Assembly: GCF_000585335.1 (NCBI RefSeq)
Contig: NZ_KK073872.1
Location: 1-64,000, forward strand
Direction: 5' to 3'
DNA: 64,000 nucleotides
Source of the DNA: Cloacibacillus evryensis DSM 19522
GTDB lineage: Bacteria > Synergistota > Synergistia > Synergistales > Synergistaceae
Position 1 is the stretch's first letter; every line of letters starts with the position of its first letter. A model generated the notes under the pieces. That model was not told the origin of the DNA and ran no database searches. It saw nothing but the letters and a program-made list of their open reading frames with translations. The position numbers and the translations under genes are program-made. Of this stretch, positions 25,819-33,461 are shown one piece after another.

Positions 25819-27096
25819 TTATTTTGCAACCCTTTCCAGAGCATTAAGTATTATATTTTTTCGCTCGTTATATTCTGTTTCCCGGTCTTCATTTGGCTTT
25901 GCAAGCGGGTGAGGGATCGATACTCCGTGGACGACTCTGTTGCTTCCGAATGTGTGCGCGATGGGGTCGATGGCCGTGATGTGCGCGCAGGGGATTCCCG
26001 AACGTTCGACTTCCTTTGTTATTGCTGCGCCGCAGCGTGTGCACGATCCTCAGGTGGAGACCATGATCGCGGCGTCGACGCCCGCTTCCTTCAAAGCTCC
26101 GGCGATTCCGCGCCCGAAGGCCTCTCCGTTAAGCAGGGACGCCCCCGTGCCGACCGTCGTGTAGAAGGTCTCGTGCATCTTGCCGATGACGCCCTCCTTT
26201 TCAAGGCCGCGCATCACGTCCACCGGCACGATGCGGTTGGGGTCGGCGTTCGCGAAACTGGTGTCATAACCGCCGTGTATTGAGATTATTTTGCCCGCCT
26301 CAAGCCGCTCGCAGCCCGCGGCGGAGTAAGCGCCGTACTTTGTGGCGGACGAGCTTTCGATCTTGTCCGGATTGCCGGCGGGAACGATGCCGCCGGTGTT
26401 GAGCAGCGCTACCGTGGCCTTGGCAAGATCCTTCACAGGGGGCGCGATCGCGACCTTTTCCGGTATCTCCTGCAAATATTCGGAGACGAAAGGCTCTCCG
26501 CTCATCTTCTTCAGCAGCATGTCGACGGCGCGCTTGCCGCCGTTCTCGGCGCGGAAGAAATTTTTTCTCACATGGCGGTGGAAATAATTTTCAAAGACGG
26601 CGGAGCCGAGCGGCTCTTTCGCGAGAAGCTTCCCGACGAGCGCCGCCATGTCTTCCAGCGCCGGCTTCATCGCCCTTACGGAATTTCCCGTCTTAATTAT
26701 GTACATATCGTCGCGGAACATCTCGACGGCGGGGCTTTCGTTGTTCATTCCGGCTATCCCCGGGATGCCGAGAAGCTCCTGAGCCTTTTTGATGACGTGG
26801 CCGCAGGCGAAGCCGTATCTTCCGGCGTAGAAGGAGGGGCCGGCGATGATGAGATCCGGCTCTTCCCGCGCCAGCACCTCGGCGAAATCCGCGAGGACCT
26901 CGTCCGTATGCTCGGCGAAATAATTGTCTCCGCAGACGTAGGTCATGGAGATGTCGGCCTTGCCGCCGAAAAGCTTTTCTAGCTGCACTCCGGGCCCCAT
27001 CGCGCCGGATACCGCCTTCGGCTCGAAATCTGCCTTGTCCTCCCCGCCGACTCCGGCGAAGAACTGATTGATATAGTGAAGGATTTTATATACCAT
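25819..27096 (-). CDS. Selenoprotein: glycine/sarcosine/betaine reductase component B-like, GrdB type (Sec at UGA 26050-26052)
   Basis: Component B proteins bind an amine substrate and pass it, via selenocysteine, to component A in reductive deamination. Read conventionally, the frame stops at TGA 26050-26052 after 348 residues. Reading through as selenocysteine gives 425 aa, the family length, with IMVST-Sec-GSCTRCGAA at residues 344-357, matching the GrdB active-site pattern. The readthrough frame then runs 76 codons to TAA (25819-25821), with a plausible tail (SGIPCAHITAIDPIAHTFGSNR). A hairpin 13 nt past the UGA could be the SECIS. Substrate (glycine, sarcosine, betaine or another) is not determined; grdA, grdC and grdD are absent. 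The GrdE-like gene lies 15 bp upstream. Confidence 0.93.
26024..26036 (-). promoter_or_regulatory. Candidate bacterial SECIS hairpin
   Basis: In the mRNA, GCUGC and GCAGC pair around a GGC loop, beginning 13 nt after the UGA codon. Bacterial SECIS elements are short hairpins at this distance inside the coding sequence that recruit SelB. The stem is short and GC-rich; flanking bases might extend it. Confidence 0.55.
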
Positions 27097-27111
27097 CCCT
27101 GCGCCCCTCCT

Positions 27112-28419
27112 TTAAATCCAGTCCGCCGACAGGCGGCTGATCCCGGCCTGCGCGCATGAGCAGGGGATGTGGATAAGCTCGGTGTAAAACAGCCCGCTGT
27201 CCTCCGGATGGCTGTCGATGACGGCGCGGATGATATCCATCGAATCCTCGTTGCCGATAAATGTCTCCAGCGCCTTGGGTACGGCGAGGAGCTGGTGCAT
27301 ATTGCCTACGCTCACCATCGCGCCGCACTCCGGGACCCAGTCCGCGAGCCCGGGGCTCCTGCCGTCGCGGCCGCCCATCTCGTCGGAGATGATGACCGTC
27401 TTCACGCCCTCGTCTTCCAGAGCCTTGACGTTGAGCATGATATCTTCGTCAGGATTGCCGTGGCCCTCCGTGACGAGGATCGCGCCGCTTGCGCCCATCA
27501 TCTTCGCGAGCTTCGCCGTAAAGGCGCTGGCGCGGAGCTTACCCTCCATCGTCGTGACCTCGTTATGCACGATGACGCCGAGAAAGCGGACCTTCTTGCC
27601 GTGCTGTTCGTAAAACTCTTCGATCACGGGGCTGTTCTGGACCTCATACATATACTGCTTGTCCGCGCAGACCGTGCAGTGAGCGCCGAGGAACGTCGTC
27701 ACCGCGCCGTCGAGCACCTCGTTGGGATGGACGACGGTCGGTATCAGCGTCGTGCCGGCAAGCTGCCCGTAGACGTGAAAATCGATGATCTCGGGGTTCT
27801 GGGCCAGCAGCTGCATGACATATACGACGCCGGGCAGCCTCTCGTCGGCCTTGCCGAGCTCATACGTCCTGACCTCGTCGGCCCTCGCATCCGAGCAGCT
27901 TTGCGCGAGATAGACGGCGAGGCGGAAAGAGGCGAGGCGGCAGGCTTCATCCGTCGTCAGCGTCTCTTCCTTTAAAACCTCGGGCTTTACGCGGGCGCAG
28001 AGGACGACGTTGAAAGTCTTTGAAAATGGCGAATAAGCCGCGGCCGGTCCGCTCATATCCACCAGCCCGCCCGTTCGGCATTTCGCCTCTTTATCGCCGC
28101 TCTCCGTTACGAGCACGGCGCAGTTCTTCAGCGCGAGAGTCTCTCCGATCCCCGCCTGCTCCATATCTCCCACAATACCAGGGAACATCGATCCCTGCCG
28201 TGAAAGCTTACATCTCGGCTCGACTGCGGCCTTGACCGGCAAGATCCTGACACTCTCCCCCGGGCGCGCAATGTGCAGTGAAAAAGAGGCTACGGCCGGA
28301 AAAACGCCGCAGGCTTGGATCGCCTCTTCCTTGTTCACATAAAGAACGCCGTCGCTGACGGTTGTCTTTTCTCCCCACTCAAGACCCTTGATATACAACT
28401 TATGAAAATCAAGCTTCAC
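27112..28419 (-). CDS. Glycine/sarcosine/betaine reductase component B proprotein, GrdE/GrdG/GrdI-like
   Basis: GrdE-type proproteins are cleaved to give two subunits, one with an N-terminal pyruvoyl group made from a Cys, which forms a Schiff base with the substrate amine. The 435-aa product begins with the family pattern KLYIKGLEWGEKTTVSDGVL, then IARPGESVRI and DMSGPAAAYSPFSKTFNVVL. A conserved HPNEVLDGAVT stretch (231-241) precedes HCTVC; Cys248 or Cys251 is where I would expect processing. The GTG at 28419 has GGGAGGG five bases upstream, better than the longer frame to 28449. It is first in the operon, 15 bp before the selenoprotein gene. Confidence 0.9.
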   Translation of the reverse strand: MKLDFHKLYIKGLEWGEKTTVSDGVLYVNKEEAIQACGVFPAVASFSLHIARPGESVRILPVKAAVEPRCKLSRQGSMFPGIVGDMEQAGIGETLALKNCAVLVTESGDKEAKCRTGGLVDMSGPAAAYSPFSKTFNVVLCARVKPEVLKEETLTTDEACRLASFRLAVYLAQSCSDARADEVRTYELGKADERLPGVVYVMQLLAQNPEIIDFHVYGQLAGTTLIPTVVHPNEVLDGAVTTFLGAHCTVCADKQYMYEVQNSPVIEEFYEQHGKKVRFLGVIVHNEVTTMEGKLRASAFTAKLAKMMGASGAILVTEGHGNPDEDIMLNVKALEDEGVKTVIISDEMGGRDGRSPGLADWVPECGAMVSVGNMHQLLAVPKALETFIGNEDSMDIIRAVIDSHPEDSGLFYTELIHIPCSCAQAGISRLSADWI

Positions 28420-28774
28420 AACGACCCTCCCTTCCCATCCCTTCGCCATGCCGGCGTATGGCGGGAGACGCTTTCATATAAAACTGAGAAAATAATATAT
28501 CGAAGGAACGGCAAGGTCTTGTAAAAAAATGCAATACAGATAAAAATATACGATTTAAATATATTGGCGATTAAAAATCATCACGTAAAACGGTAAATCG
28601 CGGGGTATGATGAACATGCGGACAGACTTTCACTCCCTCGGGCAAAAATATTTTGCGTAAAAAGTATACTGTAAATAATATAAAAAAGGAAGAGAAACTA
28701 TAGTTTCACTTCCCGAATTAAAAAAATACGACGGCAAAAACACCTTCCGGCGGCATCCTAAGAAAACAGAGGAA
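28420..28774. other. Gene-free region: reductase operon promoter area and a terminator
   Basis: The stretch holds AT-rich DNA likely to include the leftward promoter of the reductase operon, and at 28688-28713 a near-perfect palindrome (GGAAG-N-GAAACTATAGTTTC-N-CTTCC). On the minus strand the palindrome is followed by TTTTTT, so it is best read as the terminator of the BFD-like gene. No convincing gene is present. Confidence 0.6.
28688..28713 (-). terminator. Terminator after the BFD-like gene
   Basis: The 12-bp-armed palindrome with one internal mismatch is followed on the minus strand by six T residues, 60 bp after the gene's stop. Its near-perfect symmetry means operator function cannot be excluded. 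Confidence 0.7.
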
Positions 28775-29125
28775 TCAAGCGCCGCACCCCGTACAGCCGC
28801 CGCAGGCGTCGGTGCGCGTGCCGGAACAGCCGTCGGGTTTTGGCTGAGGCTTGCTGTGGCGGCAGCCTCCGCCCTCCGTCATCATCTCATAGACGGGGAG
28901 ATAAATGGAGATGAGGGCCTCGACATTCTCGCGGCAGCCGCGTCCCGAGGGATTGCGCTCCGCGCATTCATTATCCGCACAGAGCGGCGTCGCCTTGGCC
29001 ATCGCCTCATAGCTGTGCGCGCCGTCCATCATCGCGTTGAGGATCATATTCTTCGTCGTGCCAGTGACCGTACAGACGGGCGTGTCAGCCTTCGCGTCGC
29101 GCCAGAGGCTCACCAAGTCTATCAT
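28775..29125 (-). CDS. Small Cys-rich protein, possibly BFD-like [2Fe-2S]
   Basis: The protein is about 116 aa. The middle resembles the helical BFD [2Fe-2S] fold (TPVCTVTGTTKNMILNAMMDGAHSYEAMAKATPLC), but Cys spacing is unusual: VCTV, PLCADNEC, GRGC, then a C-terminal cluster GCSGTRTDACGGCTGCGA. It could carry an iron-sulfur cluster or bind metal. The ATG at 29125 follows AGGAAGGGA at good spacing; upstream in-frame ATGs are less likely. It precedes the reductase operon in the same direction but is separated by a terminator. Confidence 0.55.
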   Translation of the reverse strand: MIDLVSLWRDAKADTPVCTVTGTTKNMILNAMMDGAHSYEAMAKATPLCADNECAERNPSGRGCRENVEALISIYLPVYEMMTEGGGCRHSKPQPKPDGCSGTRTDACGGCTGCGA

Positions 29126-29245
29126 GAAAGTCATTCCCTTCCTGTTTTTATACATTATAGTCCATCGGCGGCGCGGTTGACTCTCGTGAAAAAAGCAGTT
29201 ATAAAACATAAGACTAATATATATGGCCATGGGGAGGCGGATGCG

Positions 29246-29803
29246 GTGATCGAGACGGAAAGGCTCATAATGCGCGAAATAACCGAAGCGGACTTTGAGG
29301 CCGCGTCACGGATACTCGGCGACGCCGGGGTGATGTACGCCTGGGAACACGGATTCTCCGAAGAAGAGGTTCGCCGGTGGATAGGGGAATGTATCAGGCG
29401 CTACAAAGACGACGGCTTCAGCTATCTCGCCGCGGTCGAAAAAACGAGCGGCGAAATTATAGGCTTTATCGGCCCTCTCGTCGAAACTATCGAGGGATGC
29501 CGCCATTTCGGCGTCGCCTACATATTGATGAAAGAACGCTGGGGCATGGGCTACGCGACGGAGGGCGCGAGGGCCTCGCTGGCCTGCGCCTTTGAACGTC
29601 TGGGAGCGGAACGGGTGATCGCCGTGATACGCCCGGAAAACAGCGCCTCGCGCGGTGTCGCCGAACGCCTCGGTATGGAGATAGAGGGGCGCTTTATAAG
29701 ACATTATAGGGGAAAAGAGATGCCGCATCTTATTTACGCGATTTCAAAGGAAAAATGGAAGGCGGCCTCGGAGATCGCGCCGCCCTCCGCGGGGTCTGTT
29801 TAA
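29246..29803 (+). CDS. GNAT acetyltransferase (RimJ/RimL type)
   Basis: The 185-aa product has the RimJ/RimL-like start ETERLIMREITEADFEA and the acetyl-CoA loop LMKERWGMGYATEGARA (motif A, about residues 91-107), followed by RVIAVIRPENSASRGVAERLGM. Members acetylate amines on proteins, peptides or small molecules, and the target is unknown here. The GTG at 29246 has GGGGAGG eight bases upstream. The end overlaps the convergent acetyltransferase gene by 4 bp. Confidence 0.85.
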   Translation: MIETERLIMREITEADFEAASRILGDAGVMYAWEHGFSEEEVRRWIGECIRRYKDDGFSYLAAVEKTSGEIIGFIGPLVETIEGCRHFGVAYILMKERWGMGYATEGARASLACAFERLGAERVIAVIRPENSASRGVAERLGMEIEGRFIRHYRGKEMPHLIYAISKEKWKAASEIAPPSAGSV

Positions 29804-30561
29804 ATATCCTCCGTCAGCGAGCAGATCGGCACCTTGTCGATCACCTTGAAGCCGTAATTGATATAGAAGGGCAGCCCTGCCTCCGTCGCGAGGAGTACGA
29901 GGGGCTTGCCCTTATGCGCGAGAGCCGCCGTGAGGCCGTCCATCAGGCGCAAGGCGAGGCCGCGGCGGCGGTGCTCCGGCAGGGTGGCAAAATAGTAGAG
30001 GCCGACGGTGTTCTCCGTCTCGTGAATGAGCGCGGTCGAAAGATATCTGCCGCCGGCCTCAAGCGCGAAAGCCATGTTTGACTCGTGCGCGGCGAGATAG
30101 GCCCCGTAGCCCCTGTAGGAATCCGTGTCAGCGGCATCATCCCCGCCAAAGGCGTACCAGGCGGCCTCTCCCCACCGCCGCGCCTCTCCCTCAGTTATCC
30201 GTGAAACATCCTTTGGCGGCTCTCCCGCCCGCATACTCTCGGCGGGGAGATACATCGAAGTATATATCCGGCGGCGCAGCAGCCCGCGCTCCTCGAAAAT
30301 CTGCGCGAGGCCGTAAGGGGTCTGCGGCAGCCACGGCGCGACGAACTCCGCGCGGCGTTCGCTGAAAAACGATAGCGCCGCCGTCACATCCTCGTTCCCC
30401 GCGCCGATGCCGAAAATTGCGTAATTCTCTCCCGCGTAGGGCTGTCCGCTCGCGGCGGCCAGCGACGGCGCGGCAAAACGGAGCAGCGAACCGCCCGGCG
30501 CGCTTCCGAGCATCGCGGCAAAAGAGAAAAAGTTTTCGTCAAAGGCCTCTATTCTATTCAT
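29800..30561 (-). CDS. GNAT family acetyltransferase
   Basis: The C-terminal third contains a GNAT fold with motif A PEHRRRGLALRLMDGL and the terminal pattern EAGLPFYINYGFKVI. The first half is less conserved and may be a degenerate second GNAT-like domain. I start at the ATG at 30561 (MNRIEAFDEN), with AGG about eight bases upstream; the frame reaches 30582. It is convergent with, and overlaps by 4 bp, the RimJ/L-type gene. Its substrate is unknown. Confidence 0.8.
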   Translation of the reverse strand: MNRIEAFDENFFSFAAMLGSAPGGSLLRFAAPSLAAASGQPYAGENYAIFGIGAGNEDVTAALSFFSERRAEFVAPWLPQTPYGLAQIFEERGLLRRRIYTSMYLPAESMRAGEPPKDVSRITEGEARRWGEAAWYAFGGDDAADTDSYRGYGAYLAAHESNMAFALEAGGRYLSTALIHETENTVGLYYFATLPEHRRRGLALRLMDGLTAALAHKGKPLVLLATEAGLPFYINYGFKVIDKVPICSLTEDI

Positions 30562-30781
30562 AAAAATACCTCGCTTATCCATATTTCATTCTTTTATAAT
30601 TAAATAGCCTAAACTTAAAAACAACAAGGGCGGATTACATATCTCGTATAAAAAAGCGGAACCGGCGGCCGGCCGCGCGAGTCTCTTTGTGTCCGCGGCC
30701 AATCGATACCTTACAGCGCCATCTTACTCTATAATTCTGGTAACCGGCAACACTTGCGATACCTGTGGGAGGATAAAGCTG

Positions 30782-31225
30782 ATGAAAGAGAAAAAGAATA
30801 AAAAACTTACGGAGGGGGAAGGTTTTTCCCTCTCGCGCCAGGGGCCGCTCGGAATATCGCTCGGAGCGCTGCTGGGAGCGGAAAAGACGGCGGAACCGGC
30901 GGTTTCCGACGCGGCCGATAGCGGGACGGAAACAAAAAAAGCCTCGCCGCCGCCGGCCCGGGAGAAAACGCAAACCGAAACGAAGATATCAAAAGTCTCC
31001 CTGCGCCGCGAACGCGCGGGGCGCGGCGGCAAGACCGTGACGATCGTAATGCTGCCGCAGGACTACCGCGGCGACACGGCGGCGCTCGCGAAAGATCTGC
31101 GCAAAGCCCTCGGCTGCGGTTCCGCAATGGAAGAGGGAAAAATCGTCCTCCAGGGCGACATCATGGAGCGCGTGGAGGCCTGGTTCCTTAAAAAAGGGGC
31201 GGCAAAGGTAACAAAGAGCGGATAA
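30782..31225 (+). CDS. SUI1/eIF1 domain translation factor (YciH-like)
   Basis: The C-terminal half is a SUI1 domain: VSLRRERAGRGGKTVTIVMLP, then LAKDLRKALGCGSAMEEGKIVLQGDIMERVEAWFLKKG. Bacterial YciH-type proteins bind the 30S subunit and influence initiation fidelity. The N-terminal 70 residues are charged, with SLSRQGPLGISLGALLG and a Pro/Ala linker. The ATG at 30782 has GGGAGG ten bases upstream; the long frame starts at 30689. 147 aa. Confidence 0.88.
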   Translation: MKEKKNKKLTEGEGFSLSRQGPLGISLGALLGAEKTAEPAVSDAADSGTETKKASPPPAREKTQTETKISKVSLRRERAGRGGKTVTIVMLPQDYRGDTAALAKDLRKALGCGSAMEEGKIVLQGDIMERVEAWFLKKGAAKVTKSG

Positions 31226-32096
31226 AAGCGTAAAAATAATTTGATTTATGTTGACTATATATTGCCGCCTCGGCACGGAGGCCGGAATGACAGAACAACA
31301 AACCCGGGCCGCTGGTGGGCCCCGGGTCAAGCCCGGGGCGACGGAGCGTCGGAGCCGGCATGACAAGCTAAACCGGCGTTTATAAAAATCGGCGCGAATA
31401 AGCACCGTATGCGTCATAAGCCGGCCCCTGAGTGTCCTGCGGCAAACGCACCCGCATGCCGCGGCAATGTGGATAATTTAAAAAGAGTTCCCCGCCAATG
31501 GCGGGGAACATTGCCTTGCAATCGCCGTATGGAGAATACGGCTCCGGTACTCAGAGACCGGCTTATTTAGCCTACGGCACTTCTTCGCGCCGATTTTTTT
31601 GTTATTATGCAAAACTGCTATAGTTGATTTCCTTTGGGAGAGGAGAAAGATAAACTGCGATTTACCGCTCTGTCCTTCCGTCGCTCCGGCCTCCGAGCCG
31701 GAGCCAGGGGGCGTTGGTTTTTGCTTTACAATCGATGTTGGAACAAACCTGAAGCCACTAGATGCCGGGTCAAGCCCGGCATGACAAGATAAACCGCAGT
31801 TTAACGCTGTGCCCTTCCGTCGTTCCGGCCTGCGAGCCGGAGCTGAGTGGCGTTGGTTTTATATGCGCTGGCGGAGCAAAAACATCAAGCCGCTGGATTC
31901 CCGATAGGAGCATTCGGGAATGACGGGTCAACGGCGCTGGATTCCGGCTCGGAGGCCGGAATGACGGAACAACAAACCCGAGCCGACGGAGCGCCGGAGG
32001 CCGGCATGACAAAACAACAAACATAAAGCCAGTCTTACACTTCCCTTTTTACGCCATTTACCTGATTTGATGTATAATATCGTAGGGTGAGAAGCG
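31226..32096. repeat. 870-bp gene-free block built of repeat modules
   Basis: No gene is supported here. The block holds a MITE-like copy (31376-31640) and several shorter modules. GGCCGGAATGAC(A/G)GAACAACA occurs near 31280 and again near 31951. A module beginning TTTGCTTTACAATCGATG (31718-31793) recurs at 35401-35475. Hairpins of the GCCGGGTCAAGCCCGGC and CTCCGGCC...GGCCGGAG kinds occur throughout. Phrases like AAACTGCGATTTA recur at module edges. Confidence 0.8.
31376..31640. repeat. MITE-like palindromic element, long form (copy 2)
   Basis: The core 31385-31598 matches copy 1 (17321-17450) except for an extra 84 bp at 31439-31522. The extra piece contains a perfect hairpin (GTTCCCCGCCA/TGGCGGGGAAC) and a perfect DnaA box (TGTGGATAA, 31468-31476). 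The outer arms are inverted repeats of about 50 bp. The conserved right flank (TTATTATGCAAAACTGCTAT) is also shared. Confidence 0.85.
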
Positions 32097-33461
32097 ATGA
32101 AAACCTTGAGAATGATACCTATTATTATATTGATCTTCCTTGCCGCGTTTCTCGCCGTGCGCGCGGACTCCCTCGTCTGGACGCCGCCCGTTGCCGATCC
32201 GGCGCCGGAGACGAACGGCGACGTCGTTATCACAAAATTCGACGAATGGAACCCCTATACCTACGCGTTCGCCGTCGAGGCTGGGCAGGCCACGGAAGAG
32301 GAAATAATCGAAGAGCTTGACGCCGCCAACTGTTACGCCTATGGCAGCGACGGCTCCGGCGCACGGCATGAATTTGAAATAAAATGGACGGCCTCCGGCA
32401 CGGACATGACGAAAGCCGGCGTCTTTAAAATTACCGGCGAACCGGTCATCGCCGACGGCTTCTCCGTCGCTGCCGGCACGGAAACGCCGCACCCCTTCAT
32501 CCCCGTCTCCATACAGGAAAAAGGCAAACCGCAGCTCAACGTCTTCCACACGGCAAGGGCGGGGTCATACACCTTTCCCTGGGTGGAGCCGCCATGCGAT
32601 CCCGAGGAAATGACCGTCTGGATCTCCGAAGACGGCGGCGAATGGACCGAGCTTGAACACGACGACTGCATCTCCGTCTTCAAAACCAACCTCGTGCTCT
32701 ACGGCTTCCTGCTCAAAGACGGCTCCTCCTACCGGCTCCAGGCCGACTACACCGGCGGCCGCACAAACATGTTCTCATTTACCTTCGACAAAAACATCGT
32801 CGAATACAACTTCTCCGGCGGCGACCGCGACGGAGGGGACCTCGACGCGGCGGCTCCGCCTGAGGTCGAACAGCCGGTCGGCGACGAAGATGACGGCGTG
32901 GACGATGCCGGCGGCGACGCCCCCGTCGTCGATACTCCGGTCATAGGTACCGAATCCTCGGCGGCGGCCTCGGCCGCATACACCGGCAAACGCATAGACT
33001 TTATGCGCGGCGGAGAGGGCGGCATCAGCGTCTCACGTTCCACCTTCGACCTTGAAATACCCAAAGAGACGCTGGACGCGCTCGCGGTCGGCAAAAACGA
33101 CACGCTTTCAGTCTCCGTGACGCGCGGCGAAAACGGTGAAATAACCGTCGCGCTCGCGAAAAACGGCCAGCCCGTAGACGACGCCGGGCCGCTCACCCTC
33201 TCCATCCCCTATGAGAGCGGGCAAAGAACGGAACCGCCGCTCCTTCTGGACTCCGGCGTAAAAATCGCCGCGAATCCGGACGCGCAGGAGGAAAACATGG
33301 CCTCCTTCACCGTGAGCGGGCCGGGTACGTACACCCTTGACGAAAGCGGCGGCAAGGCCGCCCCGAACGAGAGCCAAAGTTTGGATTTGGCGAACCTGGG
33401 CGCGCTGGCCATGAGCTTCCTCTCCGTGGCGGCCTACGCCGTCCATAAAAGATTTATATGA
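32097..33461 (+). CDS. Secreted, membrane-anchored protein of unknown function
   Basis: The 454-aa protein has a signal peptide (MIPIIILIFLAAFLAVRA), two beta-rich regions (about 25-240 and 295-420) separated by an acidic Gly/Asp/Pro linker (GGDRDGGDLDAAAPPEVEQP onward), and a C-terminal hydrophobic helix (LGALAMSFLSVAAYAVHKRF) that would anchor it with its bulk outside. I recognise no enzyme motif. It overlaps the histidine kinase gene by 4 bp (ATGA), so it is probably an extracytoplasmic partner or ligand sensor for that kinase. Repeat modules flank the pair. Confidence 0.75.
   Translation: MKTLRMIPIIILIFLAAFLAVRADSLVWTPPVADPAPETNGDVVITKFDEWNPYTYAFAVEAGQATEEEIIEELDAANCYAYGSDGSGARHEFEIKWTASGTDMTKAGVFKITGEPVIADGFSVAAGTETPHPFIPVSIQEKGKPQLNVFHTARAGSYTFPWVEPPCDPEEMTVWISEDGGEWTELEHDDCISVFKTNLVLYGFLLKDGSSYRLQADYTGGRTNMFSFTFDKNIVEYNFSGGDRDGGDLDAAAPPEVEQPVGDEDDGVDDAGGDAPVVDTPVIGTESSAAASAAYTGKRIDFMRGGEGGISVSRSTFDLEIPKETLDALAVGKNDTLSVSVTRGENGEITVALAKNGQPVDDAGPLTLSIPYESGQRTEPPLLLDSGVKIAANPDAQEENMASFTVSGPGTYTLDESGGKAAPNESQSLDLANLGALAMSFLSVAAYAVHKRFI

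Noticed and set aside
26050-27096. Component B gene as a truncated pseudogene ending at TGA
   Set aside because: The sequence past TGA keeps the frame, the active-site motif and a natural stop, so selenocysteine is the better reading.
28688-28713. Operator palindrome for the reductase operon
   Set aside because: On the minus strand it is followed directly by a T-run just past the BFD-like gene, which fits a terminator better.
31226-32096. CRISPR-like array
   Set aside because: Repeats are few, of different kinds, irregularly spaced and palindromic; no uniform spacers and no cas genes.
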